Assembly: GCA_003427395.1 (NCBI GenBank)
Contig: BFEA01000289.1
Location: 798,853 to 831,419, forward strand
Source of the DNA: Chara braunii
Taxonomy: Eukaryota; Streptophyta; Charophyceae; Charales; Characeae
Reading direction: 5' to 3'
Length of the DNA stretch: 32,567 nt
The position numbers and the translations under genes are program-made. How positions within the stretch are numbered: the stretch's first letter is position 1; every line of letters starts with the position of its first letter. Below are positions 18,371-27,075 of the stretch, piece after piece. A model generated the notes under the pieces. The model was not told the DNA's origin, ran no database searches, and saw only the letters and a list, made by a program, of their open reading frames with translations.

Positions 18371-18897
18371 AACTCAGCAGAATGCGGGAATCTCAGCAAG
18401 GCATCCATTCCAGAAATCTTTCTTATGAATGCCACTACTACCTTATTACTTTATCTTTGGAAGTTTGGAGTGATTAAATTTTGAGCACTTAGGCAAGATA
18501 TGGTTATCCACCATTAGTGCATAATGTGGGACGGTCTGCTTTACAGAGTGTTTTGATGACAATTCTTTTGCTGTGATCAGCTTTTTATGTTCAGATAAAA
18601 AGCTTGACAATTCAATTGCTGATCAGCTTCATGTTTAAACTTCCGGAATTTCCTATTCTTTCTCCTTATTGGTCCCTGCGATTGTCATCTTTTTTTTCTT
18701 TTTGGTAGTTTTATCATTTCATAAGTCTGGAAACCAGGTCCACCGTCCCTTAACGCACTCCCTGTTGAAAAAAAAAGTAAGAAGAGAGAGGCACTCCACG
18801 GATCCCTTCGTTATGGCCAAGGGACCCTGCGTCAGCGTCATTGATGGACTCCTTTACAAGAAAAGGATGTACACTGCTTCACCGCATTCCCCCCTGC
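18371..18897. other. Unassigned AT-rich sequence
   Basis: No gene or recognisable element was found. Confidence 0.4.
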
Positions 18898-18985
18898 TTT
18901 TTTTTTTTTTTTTTCCAAACCGCCTCAGTTTACTAGGGGAGGTGATATGAGCAGCCCCTCCTAGTAGATCTTCCGACAGTTGCTC
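18898..18985 (-). repeat. Poly(T)-anchored hairpin repeat, copy 2
   Basis: About 17 T are followed by CTAGGGGAGG, GATATGAGC and CCCCTCCTAG, which can pair as a stem-loop, then a CGACAGTTGC tail. The layout matches copy 1 at 2786-2870. Read on the minus strand it is a stem-loop next to poly(A), as in a retroposon 3' end. Confidence 0.45.
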
Positions 18986-19020
18986 CGTTCTATGGACGAG
19001 GAGCAGCACCTGCTGGAAAC

Positions 19021-19098
19021 CATATTCATTCTGTGTCACCGAGGCCCATATTCATTCTGGGGTCCACCGTCCCATATTCATTCTGTCCATCTTCCATC
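19021..19098. repeat. Three 26-bp units starting CATATTCATTCTG
   Basis: CATATTCATTCTG occurs at 19021, 19047 and 19073, exactly 26 bases apart, with variable second halves. Confidence 0.8.
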
Positions 19099-19263
19099 TG
19101 AAACTAGCCACCGAGGCCATTATCCGGTTTCAACTGATGGGTTCTGAGACCCACTGAGGAAATCAAGAGCTGCGTAAAAATGAATGAGTGCTGGGGCTTC
19201 ATCAGCTTGCTACTATCGTAGGTGTCAAACCGTGCCTATCGCCCGATTGTGTGTGAGCCTGTC

Positions 19264-19267
19264 CTCT

Positions 19268-19299
<32 letters not shown>

Positions 19300-19344
19300 T
19301 TCTTCTTCTTCTTCTTCTTCTTCTTCTTCTTCTTCTTCTTCTTT
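19264..19344. repeat. (CTT)n microsatellite
   Basis: About 27 CTT/TTC triplets, with small interruptions near the left end. It abuts the proposed 3' LTR edge. Confidence 0.95.
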
Positions 19345-19346
19345 AA

Positions 19347-20451
19347 TGTCCACTAGGCTACTGCTGTGGGACACCCAACAGGGGTCCCCTTAGCCGGTCG
19401 CTCAGTCTATTGGTGGGGAACTTTGAATACTCTCTTATCCTGCTTATTCTTTTGGCATATTTACTATTGCAATCTGACTCGCTTTCACTTCCACTTCACA
19501 TACATGCAAACAGATGGGGATTCACACTGGCGCAGGGCGCCCACTCAAAGCTTAGAGATATGGAAATCAAGAACACAGTTCAGATGCAAGTTCGCTTCAA
19601 CAGGCTATGGCGCATCGGCACCTGAACATCCCAACCTTCGTCACTGTGTCCAACCCCACTGTTCACACACGCTCACTCTGGATCACCCTGAATACCACCA
19701 CACACACAAGCTTAGTCTTACTTCCTCCTACAGCGGCTATGGCCGCACTACCACTACTGACTATGGCTACGATCTCCCTTCAGCCCACTTCGTCTTCGGG
19801 CAACCTGCAGACCGCCTTCGCACAAAACGCTGTAGCAGCACTTCCGCATGGCTTACGCAGCGAATGAATGAATGGCTGGACGCTGCTTCCTGATTTATAC
19901 TTCTGTTCGTGGCTGGTCTGCCCTTTTCCACCGGGCCCTTGGTGCACACAGTCCCACATGGTACTTGCTGACTGGACTAGGGGAGACTGGGACTGGGTAC
20001 CGCTGACTGCATGGGATGGTACCNCNGACTCAGTGCAGTCGCACTGCTGACTCGGTGCAGTGGGTTTACCACTTGCCCACTTGCCTCTGGTCTGCTGTGG
20101 GCAATCTTCGAAAGGCCACTTCCGGACCTTCCGGACCTTCAGGAAGGCTGTGGACTTGGCCTTTCGAACTGTAGCAGCTACGACCTTGACCTTTCAAGAA
20201 TGTAGCAACTACGACCTTGACCCTTCAGGACTCCTACAGCTACGACCTCTACTATAAACTTTGACCCCTACGCGACAGATCTATGGTTCAAGAACCGACG
20301 GACACACAGGTCTACGACAGACTACTCCTGGCTCCTAAAACACAGGTTACGGGTTCAAACACACACAGGGGTACTGTACACAGGGAGTGAGGTCTGGGGA
20401 TCGAGCCCTGGAATCTACATCCGCTACTGCAAAAGGGTGAAAACCGTTTCA
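19347..20451 (-). repeat. Probable 3' LTR of the Ty3/gypsy element
   Basis: Minus strand: it begins TGAAACGG right after the polyprotein's C-terminal frame and ends GTGGACA before the CTT repeat, giving TG...CA ends and about 1.1 kb. A TATAAAT box lies at 19893-19899 on the minus strand, as expected near a U3/R border. A purine-rich stretch at about 20509-20530 precedes it and could serve as polypurine tract. The edges are inferred because the 5' LTR is not in the window. Two Ns lie at 20024 and 20026. Confidence 0.45.
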
Positions 20452-20524
20452 CTCCCGCCGGCCTAAATTCGAGGTCCTCCGAGAATATTTCAGTCCAAGG
20501 CAGGACCTTTACCTTTTTTGTCTC

Positions 20525-20951
20525 TCTCATAGGCGTGAACTATATCGGGAGCGGTCTCTAGAAGTTATGTTCGTGTGTACCAGAGGTCGTCTTCTGGTTC
20601 CTGAAAAGAGAATCGGACTTTGTATTGTCTCTGTGGACGACCCCTACCTCCAGTTCTAAAGACATCTTCCCCTACTATGCGATCAATGCCGTACCTGCCA
20701 TCCATATCCGGAGGGATCATGGATCGTGATGGGAACTGATCACTCGTATTGCAGGGCAACAACTTCGATGCATGGAAAACTGGGTAGGTGTGGAGGTGTG
20801 CTGGAATCTCTATCGTGTAGGACGGTCCATCCTCTCCGCCCTTGACTTCTAGGACTGGCCACGGTCCTCTGTACGCTGGCAGTAGCTTCTGTGAGATGTT
20901 CTCCTCATGAGCAAATTCTTTAGACTTGACCCAGACTAAGTCGCCTACTTG
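20525..20951 (-). pseudogene. Gypsy polyprotein C-terminal (SH3/chromodomain-like) part
   Basis: After the frameshift at 20952-20955 the frame continues GDLVWV, then LPAYRGPWPVLE and YPVFHASKLLPC. This is the SH3-like segment that follows gypsy integrases. It goes on into a region near 20590-20690 with YGIDRIV and YKVRF, where chromo-like domains sit. A TAA at 20565-20567 interrupts an otherwise continuing frame (LLETAPDIVHAYERE-like). A chromo-like fold would direct integration to marked chromatin; that role is inferred from the family. Confidence 0.55.
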
Positions 20952-21732
20952 AAAACTGCGACGGGCGACGGTGCTTGTTGGCTTGCTCTACCATCCTATG
21001 CTGGGCCTTCCTGAGGTTCTCTACAACGGTAGCTAACTCTTTCTCGTGCTGTAACGCAAACTCCCTAGTACCGGGTGGTAGCCTCTGGATCTGGTCCCGA
21101 TTAAGTCCTTCAAATGGTCTACGTGGTCCGATAGACTTATGCAACTCATTGGGAGTGCGACAAGTGGCTAAATGCACGCTGTTGTTATATGCACTGGCTA
21201 CCTTTGGGAGCATCTCATCCCAGTTAAGTTGATCAGGCCTAATATACATCCTCAGAACTTGCTGCAGGGTCTTATTCATTTGTTCAGTCTGACCGTTAGT
21301 CTTTGGATGATGGCCAAACGACATCAACAACTTGGAGCCATAGACTCTCATCAACTCCTGCCAGTTCTGACTAGTGAACCGGGTGTCTCTATCACTAATT
21401 ATAGACAGCGGAATCCCGTGTTTACTGACCCAATGATCAAAGAATTTCTGGATTACTAATTCTGTGTGTGCCTCCGCAGGCAAAGGAACAAAAACTGCAT
21501 ACTTGCTAAATCTATCAACCATAACCATGACTTGGCTCTTGCCGTGCCTACTCTTGACATGGGTGTCCATAAAGTCAATGGACACAGAGTCCCCCGACTG
21601 GTTAGGAATAGGCAAGGGCCTGAGAAGACCTAGAGGGGCACGTGTAGAGGTCTTGTTTCTCTCGCAGACCTTAGAACTGCGTACATACTCTATGCAGTCG
21701 GCCTTCATCCCAGGCCATATGTACGCGCGCAT
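20920..21732 (-). pseudogene. Gypsy integrase
   Basis: Frame of 270 codons. It starts inside the N-terminal zinc region (YIWPGMKADCIEYVRSSKVC); the first Cys of the usual CxxC pair appears as Ser. The DDE core follows: SVSIDFMDTH (first Asp), SIISDRDTRFTSQNW (second Asp) and HHPKTNGQTEQMNKTL (Glu). It would insert the cDNA into the genome. The ATG at 21732 is not a true start; the upstream part is in the N gap. The last ~10 codons of the open frame are out of frame, after a one-base insertion in the A run at 20952-20955. Confidence 0.8.
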
Positions 21733-21807
21733 GAGGTTGGCTAGAGTCTTTTGCCAACCAAAATGTCCCTCGGTGTCGTGGCATTCCCCTAGAATCAGAC
21801 TACGAAT

Positions 21808-21947
21808 NNNNNNNNNNNNNNNNNNNNNNNNNNNNNNNNNNNNNNNNNNNNNNNNNNNNNNNNNNNNNNNNNNNNNNNNNNNNNNNNNNNNNNNNNNNNN
21901 NNNNNNNNNNNNNNNNNNNNNNNNNNNNNNNNNNNNNNNNNNNNNNN
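21808..21947. other. Assembly gap, 140 N
   Basis: Bases are unknown. The frames on both sides belong to the same gypsy polyprotein. Confidence 0.98.
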
Positions 21948-23060
21948 CCCATAAGTAGTGCGGTAGTCTGGTTCGGACTCTAGTGCCTCCTTTACTCTCT
22001 TGAGGAGGTCACTATAAATAGGGTCTTGCGCATACACTTCTCCAACTTTCTGTTGCAAGTCTCTCCCTATATCCAGATAATGAACTATCGCTCCAAAGTA
22101 GTCAGCTCTCCTACTTAGAGCGTCCGCAACTACATTGTACTTCCCTTTTACTGGCTTGAGCTCAAAATCGTACTGGTCTAACTCTGCGGCCCACCTAGTA
22201 AGCTTAGGTGTCATCTTGGCCTGAGTCTTCAGCCATCTTAACGTCTCGTGGTCTGAATAGACTTTGAAGTGCCTCCCAAGCAAGTAGTGCTTCCAGTGTT
22301 CTAATGCTTGCCTGAGAGCGTAGAGTTCCCTTTCGTAGGTGGATGTCGCTACCTTCTCCGAAGGCATCCTAGCAGACATAAACTCTACGGGTCTATATCC
22401 ACTGCCATTGTCTTGCTGTAATACAACACCTATACCATACTGACTCGCGTCAGTAGTGACGATGAAAGGTAAGGACGGATCGGCTACCTTAAGGACTGGG
22501 TACTCTATCAATGCCTGCTTCAATTTCTTCATGGCAGAAGTGCAGTCCTTGTCCCACTTCCAGATTATTTCTTTCTTCAGTAACCTGCGAAGGGGTGCAG
22601 CGATGGTGGAGAAGTTTCTCACAAACTTCCTGTAATAGTTAGCTAGGCCTAAGAACGACCGCAACTTTGTCAACGTGCGGGGTGTAGGCCAATCTCTAAT
22701 CGCTGCAATCTTGCTATCTTCTGGTTTAATGCCGTCTCCGTCTAGGACATGACCTAGATACAAAACTTGGGTCTTTGCCCATTCGCACTTCTTTGTGTTG
22801 ATCTTGAAGTTAGCCTCTCTCAGCTTCTCCAAGACCTGCCTCAGACGACCCTCATGCTCCTGGAGGGTCCTACTGAACGCTAGAATATCATCTAAGTAGA
22901 CTACTACAAACCTATCTAACCACGGCCTAAATAAGTTGTTCATACAACGCTGAAAAGTTGTTGGCGCGTTGGTTAGTCCAAAGGGCACAACTATGAACTC
23001 GTAGTGCCCATACCTAGTCCGGAATGCAGTCTTATACTGATCATCAGGGTGAACCTCTAC
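21948..23060 (-). pseudogene. Gypsy reverse transcriptase (palm) and RNase H
   Basis: This is the minus-strand frame continuing directly after the TAG at 23061-23063. It begins VEVHPDDQYKTAF, then MPFGLTNAPTTFQ and VVVYLDDILAFS; the YLDD catalytic box lies at 22887-22898. The thumb and connection follow (LRSFLGLANYYRKF), then RNase H with FIVTTDASQYGIGVVL, YERELYAL and YSDHETLRWL. It ends in the N gap. Together these would copy RNA into DNA and remove the template. The first ATG, at 22988, is internal. Confidence 0.85.
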
Positions 23061-24011
23061 CTAATGATATCCGAACTTCAAATCTATCTTTGATAAGTAC
23101 TTGCAACCCTGCACCCGATCGAAAAGATCATCTATACGGGGCAGTGGCTCCGCATTCTTCACTGTAATAGCATTAAGACTCCTGTAGTCAATGCACATTC
23201 TAAGCTCTCCCTCCTTCTTGGGGACAAATAGAACAGGTGCTCCAAATGGAGACGAACTGGGACTAATCCAACCCTTCTCTAAGAGTTCATCTAACTGCTT
23301 GCGCAACTCCTCCAACTCCCGGGGGGACATCCGATACATTGCCCTTTTAGGAGTCCTACTGCCAGGCTCTATCTCAATGCGATGTTGGATGGGCTGTGGG
23401 ACTACCCCTGTTGGCGGCTTAGCTAAATATGTGTACTCTTCCAGCAGCTTGGCAATGGCGGGATCTATGGGCTTTTCTTCTTTAGGCTCAGTAACTGGCC
23501 TAACATAGTCTACAAAGACCTGTTCTTCTAGCTGCTCCTTCTTCACTAACCTTGCAAATGCAGGAGCGCGAAGGCAGCAATGTGCCAGGGAGTTGTCTAC
23601 TCCTGACACATGAAACAGACGGGCAGTCTTGACCTCGCCTGACGGTCTAGGGAGCCTACACTCATGCTCTCTCAAATGGAGTGTGGCCCCTGCTACCTCT
23701 CCCCAGTCCATTCCTAGGACTATATCGAAGGGAAGGTTATCCTCTACGAGGAGAGTCAGGGAATGGAGAACTCTCTCCACCTTCCCATCTTTCTCTAGGC
23801 AGAAGTACGCCTGGACTCCCTCTACGTAATCCTCTACTCGCATTGTGCGATTATCAGCGAGGATACTTACTATGGGGTCTGCTAATTTTTGGACTTTCAA
23901 TCCCAACTTTAACTTTTGCAGCGCCTTTCTACTAATATAGCTGCGATTGGCCCCACTGTCTACGAGGGCCCCTACTCTGCTCCTAAAGACTTCTACGTCT
24001 ACTAGTACTAG
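23061..24011 (-). pseudogene. Gypsy aspartic protease and start of reverse transcriptase
   Basis: The frame is open from 24011. [13 protein letters not shown] contains the protease active-site DSG (23952-23960), upstream of the first ATG (23906). A second protease segment ends DIVLGMDWG. After a linker the RT fingers begin with [29 protein letters not shown] and MCIDYRSLN, and end [10 protein letters not shown]. There the expected Gln is a TAG stop (23061-23063). Upstream of 24011 the frame meets another TAG and similarity ends, so gag and the protease start are absent. Confidence 0.8.
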
Positions 24012-24116
24012 CTAACTACGATTTCATTAAAACGGACATTTTTTATTTTCTGAACGAAATTGAAACTGAAAAATTTTGCCATATTTTTCTTCATATGTGA
24101 ATTATTTGTAATAGGA
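24012..24116. other. AT-rich junction between gypsy and minisatellite
   Basis: A short AT-rich segment with no coding features. It lies at the truncation point of the gypsy element. Confidence 0.5.
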
Positions 24117-24293
24117 AAAAGGGGTAAGGGGTAAGGGGTAAGGGGTAAGGGGGTAAGCGGTAAGGGGTAGGGTGTAGGGGGTAAGGGGTAAGTGGTAAGG
24201 GGTAGGGGGTAAGGGGTAAGGGGTAGAGGGTGAGGGGTAAGGGGTACGGGATAGGGGGGTCAGAGGTAAAGGGAAGAGGAGTAAGAGGTAAGA
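24117..24293. repeat. GGGGTAA minisatellite
   Basis: About 24 copies of a 7-base unit, mostly GGGGTAA with variants such as GGGGTAG, GGGGGTAA and GTGGTAA. All G-rich units lie on the + strand. It resembles telomeric DNA in composition but is not the plant TTTAGGG repeat. Confidence 0.9.
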
Positions 24294-24456
24294 GATAAGA
24301 TGTCCTTCTTGCACGACCAGTTACATTTCTCGTGAACCGCATAAGTAATCCTCGTTACAGTTACAAACTCTTCTTCTCCTATATCACATCTATTTAAGAT
24401 CACTGCATGGTCATTTCATGTGTTTGAACGTCTTATTGTAAATGGAACAAATGCGT
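24294..24456. other. Unassigned sequence between minisatellite and Ulp1 relic
   Basis: No gene was recognised. It may be the 3' UTR or 3' edge of the minus-strand module. Confidence 0.4.
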
Positions 24457-25292
24457 CTACTTCACAACAGCTACGTCGAAAGCTATCCGGCATCGTAGTT
24501 TCTTTGTATCATCTGATGTGAACGTGAATGGTGGAAGAAACCCTCTCGCCAATAGTGATGCATATGTCAGCATAAACACACCGCACTCGTTGAAGTCGCG
24601 CTGCTTTGGAATGTCTTCCACTACCCATATATGGTTGAAGTTTTTTTGTGTCAATTTCTTGACCTTGTTCGACCAATCTCATGTACAGAAATCTTGCGAA
24701 CCCCCCGGTCACCTTACTTGCGAGTTGAACATCCGGTGCCAGCGAATCGTAGTACTCAATTTACATACGCCTAAGGTCTGTCACTACGAGTGTCCAATGT
24801 TGGTTGTGCGCGACGTGGAAAGTGCAATAATCAAGTCCATGTCGCTAGTCACGACCTCTGTGAACCACCTGCGAACCTTTTCGTACTCAAACTTCATATC
24901 GCTATCGAATAGTCTCGCGAAAAAAAACGAGCTTAGAACTGCTTCTCCAGGAATGCGCCCATTTCCTGTTCTAACCACATTCTCGTTCTTCGAGTCGCAA
25001 TTATGGTGCTTCACACGGCATTCACTGTCCAGTCGGACAAGGTTAAGATAAAAATTAACTATCTGCTCGTTCAACCACTTTTTTTCTATCATTAGCAAGC
25101 TAAAATCGTTGACTGTCATCGTTAATTCTTCTTTTGTGTCTTCGTTAAACGAGCATGCTATGACGTCTGTATTCCCAATTTGCACTCGCAATCGCGTGAG
25201 GGCCTCCAGCTCTGGATCCGTCAAGTTCGTTGTTGCCAAGTGGACGGTCCATCCTTTTTTGCACCTCCAGTTATCCTCCATTGTCGTTTGCG
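24457..25292 (-). pseudogene. Ulp1/SENP-like C48 cysteine protease, broken
   Basis: The family cleaves SUMO or related ubiquitin-like tags. The first open part (25292-24784) has KKWLNEQIVNFYLNLVR, then SSFFFARLF and the run VRRWF...DMDLII, and ends NIGH with the catalytic His at 24790-24792. The last part (24654-24457) has DIPKQRDFNECGVFMLTYA, with the conserved Gln and catalytic Cys (24583-24585). The usual Asp before Cys is Glu. Between them the frame shifts at the His and again at a run of seven A (about 24645-24655); one in-frame stop follows RRM. The middle frame still shows EYYDSLAPD. A likely splice acceptor, TGTGCAG, ends at 25293, so this is probably exon 2 of the gene starting near 27 kb. 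Confidence 0.7.
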
Positions 25293-25582
25293 CTGCACAT
25301 GACAATGCGCCATGTCTTTATGTGAGCTATTGTTTCACACCTTACATTTCTAATCATTTTTATTGAATTCAATTTATTGCAGTAATGTGAAATGGGGCTT
25401 ACCTTGAACGAGCAGGGTGCTTATAAGAACTAGGAATTTACGTAGTGGAAACCAATACACTGCATTATTTTCTTTCGTACACTTTCATCACTTTCACGAA
25501 CCTCGTCAATAGTGTTTGATGACATACCACACTAATATTTATGATTTACCACACTAATAATCATACTCTCGTTAAATCCATC

Positions 25583-25604
25583 GAGAGAGAGAGAGAGAGA
25601 GAGA
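25583..25604. repeat. (GA)n microsatellite
   Basis: Eleven GA dinucleotides. Confidence 0.9.
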
Positions 25605-25697
25605 TTGTTATGTATCATGATTGACATTTCCTCTCAAATTCACTGCGGAATCAATTATTTTATCATGCGTCTCCCTCCGAATATTTATCCGAGTTCG

Positions 25698-25700
<3 letters not shown>

Positions 25701-25745
<45 letters not shown>
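25701..25745. repeat. (CA)n microsatellite
   Basis: About 22 CA dinucleotides, followed by imperfect CA-rich sequence to about 25775. Confidence 0.95.
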
Positions 25746-25748
<3 letters not shown>

Positions 25749-25799
25749 TGTACACACACACGCACACCAACGAACACGCATATCACCCTCTCCATATAT

Positions 25800-27070
25800 C
25801 TACACATTGATCTGATGTTTTTTTGTTTTTTCTCTTGTCGACCGTCTGGTAGGGAGACTTCCGTCATTCACTCCCTTCTGTTCATCAACATTGTCCCTTG
25901 CATCCTCATCGTCATTGTTCCCCTCTACATGTACGTTTTGCCCTTCATCGCTTAATGAAATACAATTAATCACAGTCTGTGACGTGGTTGATCCCCCAAG
26001 CTTCCTCTTCCCCTCATTCTCCGCGTCAACACTTTCATCATCTCATCGGAATTTTCTTGCACCTCACTCGCACGTTCTGCATGCCCACCTTGTTGCATTC
26101 CATCTGCGACCGCCATGTTCGCGGAAGGAGTGGGACTCTCCATCTGTGATTCACTCTGGTTTCCCGCCTGAGTTATTAGAGGAGGCTCGTACGATCCAAC
26201 ATTCGATTTGTCTTCGTTGACATTCCGTGTTCCCTTGTCCACCCCCATCATCTTGACAGCAGTTTGGCTCATTGCTTCCCCAACACTGGCAGCAAACTGC
26301 GTCGTCGACTGCTCCCCAAGCTGTGAGCATCCCAACCGGATTGTCTCGATGCCTTGGCACGCAGGAGGAAGTTCCATCTTCCAATCGATGGTCTTATATG
26401 ACCGGCTTGATGGCAAGTCATAGAATTTGTGTTTATATTCCAGTCGATTGTCTGAGCGCAGAGAATCGAACAGCAGTCGAGCCTTCTCCTCAATAGCCGC
26501 CTCGTCCACCCCCTCGTTTTCGCACTTGACACGAAAGACGATTTCGCTCCTCGCCACTTTTAGCCACGGTTCTTCTGCCAGTCTGGGTTTGATTTTCCAT
26601 CCCGATGATAGATGCAGTGCCATCATCCACTCCCCCTTGAAGACGCACGGCTCGAACACGTCCGTATGCCACAAAATGCGATGCCCCCACTTCTTAGATG
26701 TCGTTTCTGGCACCTTGTCATGAATGAAGTATTGTTGTGCACTGTCCTGCACAATGCGATCGGGGATATCATCACTAGGCATGAGCTTCGGGGATGGATC
26801 TGGAACAGCCAAGTCATCTTCGTCAGCGTCTGTCAGCATGTCGTGGTCCGCGTTTCCTCCAGATGAAGGCCTTTCCTGCAACCTGCGACGATTGTCATAA
26901 ATCAATACATTCTCAAGTGCTCGGAGGGCGTCGGCGAATCAGTTTGCATCTGGACAATGGAACTCGCCCTGTCCGTCACATCACGTGCAGGACTGCTCGC
27001 ACCTCCTCAGTTCGTGGGACCTCGTTCTGGATTCTCGTTCTGCACGCTGCATGCAGGCACACTTTGCATT
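25800..27070 (-). pseudogene. N-terminal exon of the Ulp1 gene: Cys-rich start, unknown middle, acidic tail
   Basis: The main open frame is 26905-25970 (311 codons). In the same frame it extends upstream to about 27070 through TGA stops at 26939-26941 and 26981-26983. That part is Cys-rich: KCACMQ, then CEQSC, then CDGQGEFHC, which could bind zinc. The middle has WGHRILWHTDVFEPCVFKGEW, IVFRVKCENEG and YDLPSSRSYKTIDW and matches no family I know. Near 26030-26042 an ATGATGA slip changes frame; the other frame then reads KLGGSTTSQTVINCISLSDEG and an Asp/Glu-rich tail to about 25815. Domain order suggests one protein with the protease downstream. Function of this part is unknown. Confidence 0.5.
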
Positions 27071-27075
27071 CCCTC

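Larger units (their letters stand above)
19347..24011 (-). mobile_element. Ty3/gypsy LTR retrotransposon, 5'-truncated and inactive
   Basis: Order on the minus strand is aspartic protease, reverse transcriptase, RNase H, integrase, C-terminal domain, 3' LTR. Protease before RT and integrase last is the Ty3/gypsy (Metaviridae) order. Gag, the primer-binding site and the 5' LTR are missing: similarity stops at an in-frame TAG (24012-24014), and AT-rich sequence plus a minisatellite follow. Lesions are a TAG at 23061-23063, an extra A/T in a homopolymer at 20952-20955 and a TAA at 20565-20567. A 140-base N gap (21808-21947) covers the RNaseH-integrase junction. Confidence 0.85.
25293..25799 (-). 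other. Probable intron of the Ulp1 gene with CA and GA microsatellites
   Basis: This stretch separates the acidic 3' end of exon 1 from the protease exon on the minus strand. It has no coding similarity. It contains (GA)n at 25583-25604 and (CA)n at 25701-25745, and the acceptor TGTGCAG is at its minus-strand 3' end. The donor was not fixed. Confidence 0.5.

Noticed and set aside
19184-19393. Poly-Ser + ORF
   Set aside because: It is the CTT microsatellite read in frame.
19366-19893. 175-codon + ORF
   Set aside because: It lies antisense in the proposed gypsy LTR, overlaps other open frames and has no domain.
24117-24293. Interstitial telomere of the plant TTTAGGG type
   Set aside because: The unit is GGGGTAA with variants, not TTTAGGG or another standard telomere unit I can name with certainty.
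24091-24342. Pro/Leu/Tyr-repeat ORF on the minus strand
   Set aside because: It is the GGGGTAA minisatellite translated; three 7-base units give the seven-residue period.
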